From: Chryseolinea lacunae
GTDB lineage: Bacteria; Bacteroidota; Bacteroidia; Cytophagales; Cyclobacteriaceae
Reading direction: 5' to 3'
Assembly: GCF_016735595.1 (NCBI RefSeq)
Contig: NZ_JAERRB010000002.1
Location: 186,001 to 250,000, forward strand
DNA: 64,000 bases
Under the pieces are notes generated by a model. The model searched no databases and was not told the origin of the DNA. It saw nothing but the letters and a program-made list of their open reading frames with translations. The translations under genes were made by a program, and so were the position numbers. Shown here piece after piece: positions 53,601 to 62,058 of this stretch (within the stretch, counting starts at the first letter, position 1; the number at the start of each line of letters is the position of its first letter).

Positions 53601-53940
53601 GTTGGTTGTGATTGACCTCACACAAGCAAGAGCTACGGGTGTGGCGGTGCGCATGGCTACGGAAACTGCTCCTGAAACCAACACGTTTACCGAAGCGGAA
53701 AGCGCACCGGTAGAAGAAGGTGTTGCCGCTACTGATAATTTTGTTTTCCTGAACCAACAGTATCCTGCCGGCTACGAATATGCGGTGGTGATCTTCGATG
53801 GCGATGGCAATCGTGTGTATCAAGGCAAGTGGAATGAAGAAATGTATGCACAGATCTTTACTCCCGGCAATCTCTATATCTATCACGTGTTGCAAAACGG
53901 ACGGAAGATAGACACCGGTAAAACGGCTGTTATCCAATAG
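50614..53940 (+). CDS. Large exported protein: beta-helix, four PKD-like modules and a carbohydrate-binding-like end
   Basis: 1108 residues with signal peptide (LGLLGVLLFTVPVAVMA). A right-handed parallel beta-helix spans about 40-440 (VYNNTLQNIGNDGIQIGSAV and similar coils with N-x-(I/V) steps), as in pectate-lyase-like or DUF1565 proteins. Four PKD/REJ-like modules of about 90 residues follow (450-810), each with SYAWTKVSGGTATMTN and GTYVFRLTVTDN cores. A module at about 815-1010 (FNFTPTAANVSGWVDLVG) and a short Ig-like end (YEYAVVIFDGDGNRVYQGKW) complete it. No standard T9SS tail is seen. It probably acts on or binds polysaccharide; no catalytic residues can be assigned. Confidence 0.8.
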   Translation: MMRRRILGLLGVLLFTVPVAVMAQCDCNFIISTSATEWQFDGDAKGVKPGDKICFAGGTRTGILLKNIHGTVDKPVTITNICNSSVIISAPSSYGNAMQMDNCTFVKVTGSGNPAVKYGIEITGAQMGINFQALSTDFEVDHLNVHHTGCVGIVAKTDPTCESNTWRGNFTMKNTIFHDNLLTNTGCEGFYIGNSHYDSGVGKTCNGTSLTVKEHDVVNVQVYNNTLQNIGNDGIQIGSAVSGCVVHHNTVTNYGSLNNYGHTNGFQAGGGTTGAKVYDNIIDTGNGYCFWDSGGGGMYYNNIARNGLLGGFSMIDYAGAYAPTGFLIANNTLVNCKDMAVIMYSEGPPTSRIVNNIFVTNQSTYAYVKYNSPTAQARTVDSNNLKTNVIGNVKFADAAAMDYHLLAGSPAIDAGTDMKSYGVTVDKDDNARSATFDIGAYEFKSTGNVAPVANAGADKSLTSPPSTIAITGTASDPDGTISAYAWTKVSGGTATMTNATTATVTLSGLVAGTYVFRFTVTDNAGATASDDVTVTVTANNPPTVSAGADKTFGVPPSSGTITGTATDADGSIASYAWTKVSGGAATMTNGNTATLSLSNLVAGTYVFRLTVTDNGGATASDDMTLTVLANVVPVVNAGADKSITTSSVVLSGTATDADGSIASYAWTKVSGGAATLTNANTATVNLTGLVTGTYVFRLTATDNSGAAVSDDVTVTAAIPNVLPTASAGADVALTAPANTTPLAGTAADVDGTITSYAWTKVSGGTATLTNASAQTASVTGLSTGTYSFRLTVTDNGGATASDDVTVTVSNNVTGRFNFTPTAANVSGWVDLVGAPHASVISATDPASGIMVSSVSTTQWSPVNYGSLTTSYNGGVTNGTVQPSKVVSTNWFCYNAAYGATVNGVVQGDNLKVSKLDPTHEYTLQMGASRASGNGTADQYGTFEYRVNGTNIKTLMVTNNASTQVEYTNIKPNAQGEIGLSARKVSGSAMNFGYIGWLVVIDLTQARATGVAVRMATETAPETNTFTEAESAPVEEGVAATDNFVFLNQQYPAGYEYAVVIFDGDGNRVYQGKWNEEMYAQIFTPGNLYIYHVLQNGRKIDTGKTAVIQ
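51955..53040 (+). repeat. Four tandem PKD-encoding repeats of about 270 bp
   Basis: The DNA word TGCCTGGACAAAAGT (one copy with G for A) recurs at 52065, 52338, 52605 and 52881, that is every 267-276 bases. Adjacent sequence is similar too, so the module array arose by duplication and could change copy number by recombination. Confidence 0.8.
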
Positions 53941-53991
53941 AACATTCGGTTGCTTTGCCTTGACGGTGAAGCGCAGAAAGTTTCAGAAGTT

Positions 53992-54029
53992 ATCGCTTCG
54001 GGTCTTTGGCCTGAAGCGATTTCTTTTTT
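53992..54029 (+). terminator. Terminator after the beta-helix/PKD gene
   Basis: ATCGCTTCGGG pairs with CCTGAAGCGAT (one G-T pair) around a 7-base loop, followed by a T-rich tail ending in six T. It lies about 50 bases after the stop. Confidence 0.85.
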
Positions 54030-54137
54030 CAGGCCGTGGTGTGGCTGCCATTCATCACACCGTATTCAGGATATTACAAGCCCCTTCACTACCTTTGGCG
54101 ATCACAGGTCGATAAGTTTATCCGCGATCGTTTTCGT

Positions 54138-55157
54138 ATGAGCCGAATTTCATTTTCTCTGAAGTCTACGTTACAGAAGGTTGGTCTTGATGGATTTATT
54201 ATCACGCTGCTTTCGCTGATTTTATTGGCCTATGTTTGGCCACAGCCGGGACTGATGGAGAAGCCGGTGTCGTTGGGAGAGTTGGCCAACTATGGATTGT
54301 CGCTGGTGTTTTTTTTCTATGGCCTGCGGCTGAGTCCGCGTGCGCTTCGCGACGGGTTGTCGAACTGGCGGCTGCATCTGTTGGTGCAGGCGGGAACGTT
54401 TGTGTTGTTTCCGTTGCTGGTGCTGGCAGCGAAACCGTTTGTGTCTAGCGATGCCGGACTGTTGTGGCTCGGCACGTTTTATCTTGCTGCATTGCCGTCA
54501 ACGGTTTCGTCTTCGGTGGTGATGGTGTCGATGGCAAGGGGCAATATTCCGGCAGCCATTTTCAACGCGAGTGTTTCGAGCTTGGCAGGTGTGTTCATCA
54601 CACCGCTGTGGATGGCATTGTTTCTGACGGCCGATGTGAGTGGTCTCGACACCACCGACATCATTCTGAAACTTGCGCTGCAGGTGCTGGCCCCGGTGCT
54701 GGTGGGCATTCTGCTGCATGGCTATGGTGGTGACTTTGCGTTGAAGTATAAGAAGCAGCTGCGGTATTTCGATCAGTCAGTGATCCTTGCCATTGTGTAC
54801 ACTTCGTTTTGCCATTCGTTTGCAGGACACGTGTTCGATCAGTTGAGTGTGGTGCAACTGCTGTTGATGGGTGTTTGCCTGGCAGCGCTTTTCTTTGTGG
54901 CGTATTTTTGTTTGTCGTTTGTGGCAAAGGTGGCGGGCCTGGGGCGCGAGGAGCGCATCACGTTGTTGTTCTGTGGATCGAAGAAATCGATTGTGCATGG
55001 CACGGTGATGTCGAAGGTGTTGTTTCAGCAAGCGGCCACGGCCGGGATTCTGCTGTTGCCCATCATGATGTATCACGCGCTACAGCTTATTTTTGTGAGT
55101 CTTATTGCGCAGCGCATGGCGCGCGATGTTGCGCCGGTGACAACCGCGGAAAAATAA
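54138..55157 (+). CDS. Bile acid:sodium symporter family transporter (SBF-like)
   Basis: 339 residues from the ATG at 54138 with about ten transmembrane helices. YGLSLVFFFYGLRLSPRALRDGL (residues 54-76), YLAALPSTVSSSVVMVSMARGN and LLFCGSKKSIVHGTVM match the bacterial SLC10-like SBF family, with the crossed-helix glycine/proline/serine motif LPSTVSSSV. Substrates of this subfamily include organic anions; none can be assigned. It precedes the MFS gene by 36 bases and is probably co-transcribed with it. The in-frame upstream extension to 54036 lies in the terminator region and is rejected. Confidence 0.85.
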   Translation: MSRISFSLKSTLQKVGLDGFIITLLSLILLAYVWPQPGLMEKPVSLGELANYGLSLVFFFYGLRLSPRALRDGLSNWRLHLLVQAGTFVLFPLLVLAAKPFVSSDAGLLWLGTFYLAALPSTVSSSVVMVSMARGNIPAAIFNASVSSLAGVFITPLWMALFLTADVSGLDTTDIILKLALQVLAPVLVGILLHGYGGDFALKYKKQLRYFDQSVILAIVYTSFCHSFAGHVFDQLSVVQLLLMGVCLAALFFVAYFCLSFVAKVAGLGREERITLLFCGSKKSIVHGTVMSKVLFQQAATAGILLLPIMMYHALQLIFVSLIAQRMARDVAPVTTAEK

Positions 55158-55193
55158 AATGCAGATTCGTAATCTTTACCATAAAAAAGAAGA

Positions 55194-56441
55194 ATGACCT
55201 CCAAGCCTGAACAAGAACGGCCGGTGTCGAAGCAATCGCTTCCCGGCACGGTAGATCTGCCGGTGATGCCGGCAGCCAAGATGCGTATCTGGAACATCCG
55301 GCGCGCCATCTCCGTTAAAGGCTATGTGCGGCTTGGTGTGGGCACCTTCTTCTTCACCCAAGGGTTGTGTTTCGCGTCATGGGCCAGCCGCATACCCGAC
55401 ATCAAAAACCTGATGGGCCTTAGCGACGCTGGTTTAGGTAGCGTGTTGTTTGCATTGCCTGCCGGCTCCATTGCCAGTCTGCCCGTGTCGGGATGGATGG
55501 TGACAAAGTTTGGCAGCAAAAAGATGTTGCTGATCGGTGCGCTTTGTTATGTGCTCACGCTGGTGGCTGTGGGGTTCATGCAAGCAACCTGGCAACTGGT
55601 GGCGGCGCTTTTTTGTTTTGGACTGGTGGGCAACCTTGTGAACATCGCGGTGAACACGCAGGCCATTGGTGTGGAGAACATCTATAAAAAATCAATCATG
55701 GCTTCCTTTCACGGTGCGTGGAGCCTCGCGGGATTTTCGGGCGCAGCCGTGGGCACATTGCTGGTGTCGAAAGATGTAGCGCCGTCGTTTCATTTTGTAG
55801 GCATCGCGGTGTTTTGTTTTGCGTTGATCGCGGTGGCCTATCCCTATACGCTGCGCGGAAAAATCAGCAGTGGCGACCAACCTTTTTTTGCCCGGCCCGA
55901 CAGTGCGTTGCTCACGTTAGGTCTTATCGGATTTTGCGGCATGGCCTGCGAAGGGGCGATGTTTGACTGGAGCGGCGTATACTTTCAGAAAGTGGTGAAC
56001 GCACCCAAGACGCTCACCACCGTGGGTTATGTGGCCTTCATGAGCACTATGGCCGGCGGCCGTTTTGCCGGAGATTGGTTGGCCAATAAGATCGGGCGCA
56101 AGAAAATGTTGCAGATGAGTGGCGTACTCATCGCGACGGGTCTGATGGTGTCTGTAATTTTTCCCTACATCGTGCCGGTCACCGCAGGCTTTCTGTTGGT
56201 GGGCTTTGGTGTGTCGTCGGTGGTGCCGCTGGTGTATAGTGCTGCGGGCAAGTCGCCTACGCTGTCGCCGAGCATGGCGCTGGCGGCGGTGTCGACCATC
56301 AGCTTTTTTGGTTTCCTGATAGGCCCACCGTTGATCGGGTTTATCGCTGAAGAGGCCAGCCTGCGCTATTCGTTTGCCGTGATTGCTGCATTGGGTTTCT
56401 GCACGGCTATGCTGGCTTCGCGCGCAAAGCTTATTCAATAA
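55194..56441 (+). CDS. MFS transporter
   Basis: A 415-residue major facilitator with twelve predicted helices after a 45-residue polar N-terminus. It has FASWASRIPDIKNLMGLSDAGLGSVLFALPAG (residues 61-92), VSGWMVTKFGSKKMLLIG as the loop 2-3 signature (G-x-x-x-D/T-x-x-G-x-(R/K)), and its repeat FAGDWLANKIGRKKMLQ in the second half. These features resemble the FucP/YbjJ-type MFS subfamily. It follows the SBF-type gene. Substrate unknown. Confidence 0.87.
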   Translation: MTSKPEQERPVSKQSLPGTVDLPVMPAAKMRIWNIRRAISVKGYVRLGVGTFFFTQGLCFASWASRIPDIKNLMGLSDAGLGSVLFALPAGSIASLPVSGWMVTKFGSKKMLLIGALCYVLTLVAVGFMQATWQLVAALFCFGLVGNLVNIAVNTQAIGVENIYKKSIMASFHGAWSLAGFSGAAVGTLLVSKDVAPSFHFVGIAVFCFALIAVAYPYTLRGKISSGDQPFFARPDSALLTLGLIGFCGMACEGAMFDWSGVYFQKVVNAPKTLTTVGYVAFMSTMAGGRFAGDWLANKIGRKKMLQMSGVLIATGLMVSVIFPYIVPVTAGFLLVGFGVSSVVPLVYSAAGKSPTLSPSMALAAVSTISFFGFLIGPPLIGFIAEEASLRYSFAVIAALGFCTAMLASRAKLIQ

Positions 56442-56512
56442 GCGATTCCTTTTGTTGGCAGACTTTTTTCTACGATGATCGTGGAGAACGTTGCTGTTTT
56501 TTAAACGATCTT

Positions 56513-57088
56513 TTACAGAGACTCGTAGGGCGCGAGTGCATTCAGTTGTTTGATGTCGAACACAAGTTCCTGCAAGCCGTTGCCGAAGAGGTGACCGCCG
56601 TAGCTGAGTTCGTGAACGGATGCGTGCGGAAGCAGGTCGGCATAGAAGGTGAGGTGTTTCACGGGCACCACTTCGTCGTCGTTGCTGTGATATAGAAAAA
56701 CGGGTGCGGCGTGTTGCAGGTGCAGGAAGAAGTTGTGTTGCAGTTCGTATTCTTCTACGTCCCATTCGTCCTGCCCAAAAAATGGTGCGGCAATGATGAA
56801 CAGACCGGCAATGGGTTTGGTGATGTTTTCTTCAGAGAGAAATTTCAGCAACACCGAGCCTCCCAGCGAGTGGCCTACCAGCAGTGCGTCGTCTTGCAGA
56901 CTGCGGAGTTCACAGGCTACAACATTTTTCCATGTGGCGTAGTGTGGATGATCGGGGTCGGGCATTTGTGGATAGCGAACGTCGTAGCCACTGCCTAGCG
57001 CATCTTGTAAATACGCCACCAGGTCGCGGCTGCCGGTGTTGGGTCCCTGCGTGCCCCCGCAATGAATGAAGAGTACTTGTTTTTTCAT
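56513..57088 (-). CDS. RBBP9/YdeN family alpha/beta hydrolase
   Basis: A 191-residue serine hydrolase. The nucleophile elbow is VGHSLGGS with S74. The acid is probably the aspartate in YHSNDDEVVP near 137 and the base the histidine in YGGHLFGNG near 165. VLFIHCGGTQGPNTGSRDL is the oxyanion region, and the absence of a lid domain and the length match the RBBP9/YdeN group. There is no signal peptide, so it is cytoplasmic. Substrate unknown; it is solitary. Confidence 0.85.
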   Translation of the reverse strand: MKKQVLFIHCGGTQGPNTGSRDLVAYLQDALGSGYDVRYPQMPDPDHPHYATWKNVVACELRSLQDDALLVGHSLGGSVLLKFLSEENITKPIAGLFIIAAPFFGQDEWDVEEYELQHNFFLHLQHAAPVFLYHSNDDEVVPVKHLTFYADLLPHASVHELSYGGHLFGNGLQELVFDIKQLNALAPYESL

Positions 57089-57233
57089 CGGATTTGTGCC
57101 CCTGTGTGCGGCCGTTTGCTCACAACAAATTTACCCCCGTGCGTTGCCACTGACCGGGGGAGATTCCGAAAATAAAGGGGGTTGATTGCGACAGTTCGAT
57201 TTGTGGCGACGTGTGGTCATCACTCACAGTAAC

Positions 57234-57698
57234 TTACTTTTTGAAACCGTCGTCGTTGATTTCGATCCAATGTCCATCCGGATCCTGGAAGTAGATTTGT
57301 TTTACGCCGTCAACGCGCAGCGTGAATGTTTTGGGTTCGCCTTTCCAGTTGTTGAAGAACACGTTGTTTTTTTCGAGGCGTTTAATGAAGTCGTCCACGG
57401 AAGGGACGCTGAAGCACATGTGATCGTTTTTGTCGCGCTTGATGTCGTTGGGTGCGCCTTCAATGAGGTGGAGGCGGCTCGTGGGCGACAGGTCGAACCA
57501 GGTATGTTTGCCGTCTTTGAAGGGCTCGTCGGCTTTTTTGAATCGAAGAATGGTTTCATAGAATGTGGTGCTCTTTTTCAGGTCGTGCACATACATGGCG
57601 ATGTGGTTGAGCATCACCGTATCCTTTTTTGTGTCCTGGGCGTTGGCCGCAAACGAGAGCGTGAAACCGATACCGAGAATGAATAGGAGCGTCTTCAT
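57234..57698 (-). CDS. Exported VOC (glyoxalase-like) protein
   Basis: 154 residues from the ATG at 57698 (57707 is possible), with a signal peptide LLFILGIGFTLSFAANA. One VOC fold follows with paired beta-alpha-beta modules: LNHIAMYVHDLKKSTTFYETIL and the second half HMCFSVPSVDDF, VKQIYFQDPDGHWIEIND. Candidate metal ligands are H in NHIA, H in NDHMCF and E in HWIEIN. Most VOC proteins are cytoplasmic, so the predicted export is unusual. It may handle a reactive small molecule in the periplasm. Confidence 0.78.
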   Translation of the reverse strand: MKTLLFILGIGFTLSFAANAQDTKKDTVMLNHIAMYVHDLKKSTTFYETILRFKKADEPFKDGKHTWFDLSPTSRLHLIEGAPNDIKRDKNDHMCFSVPSVDDFIKRLEKNNVFFNNWKGEPKTFTLRVDGVKQIYFQDPDGHWIEINDDGFKK

Positions 57699-58059
57699 AG
57701 AGATCATAGTGTTTTGGTGTTCCGGCCTTGCATACACACGGCGCAGGCTTAACAATACTATCGCGTAAATTCCACGCCCGCAAATGATTTGAGAACTATT
57801 TCAGCAACAATGGGCGGAGCGGGGATGCAGGGGTGCAAGTGGTGGCATCGCGCGCGCGGAACACGTGGCCTTTGAACATCCAAAATCGCTCGGTAATACC
57901 CGCTATGTTCCTATCCTATAATCAGGGTTGTCATTCCCTGCCGATAAGGCGAACTTCAAATCTTTTCCCGGTGTGTGCCTTCCGGTTCAGGATGGTTATT
58001 GGCAGGCCGGGTGCACGCCGCAGGTTGCCGTGTGAAGCTCCAAACATTAACAGACGGTC
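57699..58059. other. Divergent intergenic region between the VOC and kinase genes
   Basis: About 360 bases that must hold promoters for both directions. No exact TAnnTTTG element, stem-loop or small gene is convincing. Confidence 0.45.
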
Positions 58060-59550
58060 ATGAAAATTTCCAACATCATTCTGTTTAGCTTTTTCATCAT
58101 TCTGCTGCTGTTCTCCATCACCACCTATTTAAATTATGCACTGGCCGATCTCACCAACGAGAACACCGAGGTTTTTGAGCGGTCGTCTGTGGTGGTTCGC
58201 CACAGTAACCGGTTTCAGCGCAATTTTCTCAACATGGTCAGCGGTCTTCGCGGCTACCTGCTCACCACCGAAGGCTTCTTTATTCAGTCGTATGACTCGG
58301 CCATGCAGGAGAATGAAGACATCCTGAAAGAACTGGCCATCCTGGTTCCGGAGCAGGCGCAGCAACAAGACCTGTTGCGCGACATCCGCCAGTTGCACAC
58401 GTATTGGATACAGAACTTCGCCGTGCCCCTGCTGGAGGCGCGAAAAAACACGCTGTTGTCCGACAGCACCAAGCGGGCGTTCGACAAGTTTTATCGTGTG
58501 AAACTTGTGGACGGCCTGGAGAAAGATGTGCAGGCCAGTTTGCAACGCAAGTTTTCGCAGTTCATAAATTTCGAATACCGGTTGCGTGAATCAGAACGCG
58601 AGAAGCTGAAGGCATCGGTGCACAACACCAAAGTGGTCACGATTTCGCTCACCATCATTTCCATTGTGGTGGGCACGGGCATTGCCGTGTTTATTGCCTA
58701 TAGCATTTCGTCGAAGATGATCAACATGGTGATCATGGCCAACGCCATTGCCGGTGGAAACTATGAGGTGCACATTCACGATCGTGGAAAAAGTGAACTG
58801 AGTCAACTGGCCCGCGCGTTGAATCGCATGGCGCGAATACTGGACACAAACATCACCCTGCTGCAACGCCAACGCGACGAGCTCGATCAGTTCGCGCACA
58901 TTGTTTCACACGACTTGAAAGCACCTTTGCGGGGCATCGACAACGTGATTAACTGGATCGAGGAAGATCATCTTGCCGCGTTGCCCAAGGGCGTGGTGGA
59001 TTATCTTGCGTTGATAAAGGGCCGTGTGGCCCGGGCGGAAGATATGCTGAAAGGCATTTTGCAATATGCCCACATCGGAAAAGCGGAGCGAATCAAAGAA
59101 GTGGTAGATGTGAATGAACTGCTGCTGGAAGTTCGCGAATATCTTCCGTCCCGTTCCGGCATCACGCTCACCGTGCAAACCGGATTTCCGATGCTGTTCA
59201 CGGAACGTATTCCGCTGGTGCAGATTTTTACAAACCTGATGGTGAACGCCTATAAATATCACGACAAGACGGAGAACGGTTTTGTGAAAGTCTATTTTAA
59301 AGATGCCGGCAAATATTACCAGTTTTTTGTGGAAGACAATGGTCCCGGCATTGACCCGAAGTATCATCAGAAAATATTCCGGATTTTTCAAACGCTTCAT
59401 CCCCGCGATTTTGTGGAGAGCACCGGCGTGGGGTTGTCTATCGTGAAAAAAATTCTGGACGACCGAAAACTCACCATTCACCTGGAGTCAGAAACGGGCC
59501 GGGGCGCCACGTTCTCTTTTTATTGGCCTAAAGACGAGACACATGAATAG
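58060..59550 (+). CDS. CHASE3-type sensor histidine kinase
   Basis: A 496-residue membrane kinase. TM1 is at about 5-25, a periplasmic CHASE3-like helical sensor covers 30-190 (SGLRGYLLTTEGFFIQSYDSA), and TM2 is at about 193-217. A HAMP domain and coiled coil follow, then the phospho-acceptor H284 in FAHIVSHDLKAPLRG and the ATPase domain with the N-box NLMVNAYKYHDK, G1 VEDNGPGID and G2 GVGLSIVKKI. It should autophosphorylate and pass phosphate to the adjacent response regulator, whose start overlaps its end by eight bases. The sensed signal is unknown. Confidence 0.92.
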   Translation: MKISNIILFSFFIILLLFSITTYLNYALADLTNENTEVFERSSVVVRHSNRFQRNFLNMVSGLRGYLLTTEGFFIQSYDSAMQENEDILKELAILVPEQAQQQDLLRDIRQLHTYWIQNFAVPLLEARKNTLLSDSTKRAFDKFYRVKLVDGLEKDVQASLQRKFSQFINFEYRLRESEREKLKASVHNTKVVTISLTIISIVVGTGIAVFIAYSISSKMINMVIMANAIAGGNYEVHIHDRGKSELSQLARALNRMARILDTNITLLQRQRDELDQFAHIVSHDLKAPLRGIDNVINWIEEDHLAALPKGVVDYLALIKGRVARAEDMLKGILQYAHIGKAERIKEVVDVNELLLEVREYLPSRSGITLTVQTGFPMLFTERIPLVQIFTNLMVNAYKYHDKTENGFVKVYFKDAGKYYQFFVEDNGPGIDPKYHQKIFRIFQTLHPRDFVESTGVGLSIVKKILDDRKLTIHLESETGRGATFSFYWPKDETHE

Positions 59551-59965
59551 AATAATCAATATACTTCTGGTAGAGGACGATCGGTTGGATCAGATCGACG
59601 TGATGCGCACGCTGGAGAAAAAACAAATTCTTCATCGCCTGAAAATTGCCAACAACGGCGAAGAAGCGTGGGAGATGATGGAGGAAACCGAGAGCAGCAT
59701 TTTCACGGGGCCGCCGGATATCATACTGCTGGATCTGAACATGCCCAAGCTGAACGGCTTTGAACTGGCCACGCGAATCAAAAGTCACCCGGTTTTTAAA
59801 GACATCAGAATTTTCATGCTCACCACCTCCGAAGAACACGAAGACAAGGCCGCTGCCCGCAAACTTGGCGTGACGGGGTTCATCACCAAGCCGCTGAAAC
59901 TTCAAAGTCCCACATCGACCGATGCGTTCAATTTGATGATTGACCTGATGAATATGGGAAAGTGA
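59543..59965 (+). CDS. Single-domain response regulator, partner of the CHASE3 kinase
   Basis: 140 residues with only a receiver domain. The acidic pocket is EDD at 11-13, the phospho-acceptor is D64 in ILLDLNMPKLNG, the switch threonine is in MLTTSEE and the lysine in FITKPLK. It belongs to the Rcp1-like group that often pairs with CHASE3 or phytochrome-like kinases. With no output domain it must act through protein contact. Its start overlaps the kinase by eight bases, indicating coupling. Confidence 0.9.
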   Translation: MNRIINILLVEDDRLDQIDVMRTLEKKQILHRLKIANNGEEAWEMMEETESSIFTGPPDIILLDLNMPKLNGFELATRIKSHPVFKDIRIFMLTTSEEHEDKAAARKLGVTGFITKPLKLQSPTSTDAFNLMIDLMNMGK

Positions 59966-59974
59966 ATGCGGCAG

Positions 59975-60874
59975 CTACACCGCGTCTGGAATCGATAGTG
60001 TTTTTTTTCCGTTTTGAATGAGGGCTGCGATGGCCGCTTCGGAACCGGTGAACGGTCCTGACGATTCGAGCTTGATGCTGGCCATGGCCGCACCAAATTC
60101 GCCGGCTTCCTGAAAGCCTGCGCCGCGAATGCGTTTGCAAAGATAGCCCGCCATATAGGTGTCGCCGCAACCGGTGGCATCCACAACGGCCTGCGGAACA
60201 AACGCGGGGATGTCGTAGAATTTTCCTTCGTGAAGAATGATAGACCCGTGACTTCCCAGGGTGATGATGACTTCATTCACACCCCACTCGTGCAGAATGC
60301 GCGCGCCTTTGCGCGGATCTTTCTGAAGGGTGAGCGCTTCCATCTCGTGTTCGTTGGCTTTGATGATGTGCACATAGGGCAACGCCTTGCGCTTCTCGGC
60401 CCAGTCGATGGCGATCACTTTTTTGTTTTCCACCTTGCGCAAAAATCCCTGCACATCAAGCGACACTTTGCCGCGCGACGCCAGTTGCTGAATCAGTTCT
60501 GCGGGCATGTCGTGTGCCAGCAGCGGACCAAGGTGATAGATTTCTGCCTGTATGCCGGCCAGCTGTTCTACGGTGAAAGGATCGGCAATTTGAAGCACGT
60601 TCTGGGTGCGATGGTCGATGTTGTTGCCGTAGATGTTTTCGAAGTATACGGTGTGTGCGCTGGGCAGGGCATGCACGTCAATTCCTTTGGCACGCAGGTC
60701 GGCGACAAAGCGCATCTCGCCGGTGCCGAGCGCGGTCACCAGGGTGTAGCGCACGTCCATGTTGCGAATGGCGTTTGAAAAATAGAACGAGGTGCCCCCC
60801 GCCATGTGCACTTCTTTTTGTGGCGTCACCACCTTGTCCAGCGTGATGTGCCCGATGCAGCAGATATCGAACAT
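59975..60874 (-). CDS. PfkB family sugar kinase
   Basis: 299 residues from the ATG at 60874. PfkB motif 1 is partly visible in HMAGGTSFYFSNAIRNMD, and motif 2 is DATGCGDTYMAGYL with the catalytic D238 and the anion-hole GCGD. VHIIKANEHEMEAL and ITLGSHGSIIL form the nucleotide site. It phosphorylates a sugar or nucleoside in the cytoplasm; the substrate is not evident, and no sugar pathway is adjacent. The upstream extension to 61087 crosses a terminator and was rejected. Confidence 0.88.
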   Translation of the reverse strand: MFDICCIGHITLDKVVTPQKEVHMAGGTSFYFSNAIRNMDVRYTLVTALGTGEMRFVADLRAKGIDVHALPSAHTVYFENIYGNNIDHRTQNVLQIADPFTVEQLAGIQAEIYHLGPLLAHDMPAELIQQLASRGKVSLDVQGFLRKVENKKVIAIDWAEKRKALPYVHIIKANEHEMEALTLQKDPRKGARILHEWGVNEVIITLGSHGSIILHEGKFYDIPAFVPQAVVDATGCGDTYMAGYLCKRIRGAGFQEAGEFGAAMASIKLESSGPFTGSEAAIAALIQNGKKTLSIPDAV

Positions 60875-61016
60875 AAATGAGTATAAATACAGGACGTGAG
60901 TCCGGAAACAAAACGCAAAAGTAATCAAAGAATGGGTCAGGGAAAGTTTTTTCAGAAAAAGCCCCAAAATGGCTTTCCAGGGCCAGAGAGCGCCATTTGC
61001 ATACGTGTGAAAAGCA

Positions 61017-61045
61017 AGAGGCTGCCCCTTTTCGGGACAGCCTCT
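61017..61045 (-). terminator. Terminator after the DJ-1/PfpI gene
   Basis: An 8-bp arm AGAGGCTG/CAGCCTCT plus three more G-C pairs beyond one mismatch, with a five-base loop, about 97 bases after the stop. The minus-strand tail is only moderately T-rich. Confidence 0.65.
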
Positions 61046-61141
61046 GGTCATAATATCCGATGACGCAGGGGGCGTAGCCAGCCCCACATCAGGATTGATA
61101 AAAACGCTCGTTTGACACCACGTGGCGAACGGTGCTAAGTT

Positions 61142-61951
61142 CTACTTCTTTGCCGTGGAAACGGTCTTCAGAATTTCTGAGAGCTTGCTTGCAACGGCAT
61201 GGGCAGACGCCGGATTCTGACCGGTGATCAGCGTGCCGTCGGTCACCACAAAAGGTTGCCAGTCGTCGGCGTGAACATAGTGTGCACCTTTTTCTTTCAG
61301 CATGTCTTCCAGCAGGAACGGCACAACATCGGTCGATTGGCCGGCGCGTTCTTCGCTGTTGGTATAGCCCGTCACTTGTTTTCCTTTCACGAGCGGTTCG
61401 CCGTTTTGTGCCTTCACATTTTTTAATGCGGCCGGTGCATGGCATACCAGCGCTACGGGTTTGCCTGCGCGATGGAATGTTTCGAGCAAACGAATGGACA
61501 ACGCATTGTCCGGAAGATCCCACATGGGGCCGTGACCACCGGGATAGAAAATGGCGGCGTAGTCTTCAGCGCGAACATCACTTAGGGTGCGCGTGTGGTC
61601 AAGTTGATCTTGCGCGGAGCGGTCGTCGAAGAAGCGTGTCACCGACGGTGTCACGTAGGCCGGTGCGGTGCTCTTCGGATCGATGGGTGCTTTTCCACCG
61701 GCAGGCGATGCGATAACCACCTCGAAGCCTTCATCGGTCAGGGCGTAGTAGGGTGTGGTGAATTCTTCCAGCCAGAGGCCGGTTTTTTTTCCGTTGGTTT
61801 TCACCTCGCTGGCGGAGGTGACAACAAACAATACTTTTGTGGAGGTTTTCACTTTTGATGACATTGTGTTGGAGGTTGATTGTGTATGTCCCAACCAGGC
61901 CAGGGCCAGCAGCAGGGCAGATGCCAGAATTGATGTGTGCTTCATTTGCAT
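61142..61951 (-). CDS. Exported DJ-1/PfpI family protein
   Basis: 269 residues from the ATG at 61951 (61945 is possible), with signal peptide ILASALLLALAWLGHTQ. The DJ-1/PfpI fold has the glutamate in WLEEFTTPYYAL, the nucleophile cysteine in LVCHAPAAL followed by a histidine, and IFYPGGHGPMWDL, as in the Hsp31/type 1 glutamine amidotransferase-like group. Cytoplasmic relatives handle methylglyoxal damage or act as chaperones; export is less common. It is divergent from a Crp-family regulator about 110 bases away, which may control it. Confidence 0.85.
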   Translation of the reverse strand: MQMKHTSILASALLLALAWLGHTQSTSNTMSSKVKTSTKVLFVVTSASEVKTNGKKTGLWLEEFTTPYYALTDEGFEVVIASPAGGKAPIDPKSTAPAYVTPSVTRFFDDRSAQDQLDHTRTLSDVRAEDYAAIFYPGGHGPMWDLPDNALSIRLLETFHRAGKPVALVCHAPAALKNVKAQNGEPLVKGKQVTGYTNSEERAGQSTDVVPFLLEDMLKEKGAHYVHADDWQPFVVTDGTLITGQNPASAHAVASKLSEILKTVSTAKK

Positions 61952-62004
61952 AATTTTTGTCAAAATTAGCGCGCATCATCCCGGCCCATAATGATGTAGA
62001 TCAC

Positions 62005-62012
62005 TACTTTTG
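62005..62012 (+). promoter_or_regulatory. -7 element for the Crp-family gene
   Basis: TACTTTTG matches TAnnTTTG exactly. It implies transcription starting near 62019, so the ATG at 62059 is preferred over those at 62017 and upstream. Confidence 0.55.
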
Positions 62013-62058
62013 TGTGATGCAGATCACATCTTCCGTTCTCTCAAACCAGCAAAGCCCC

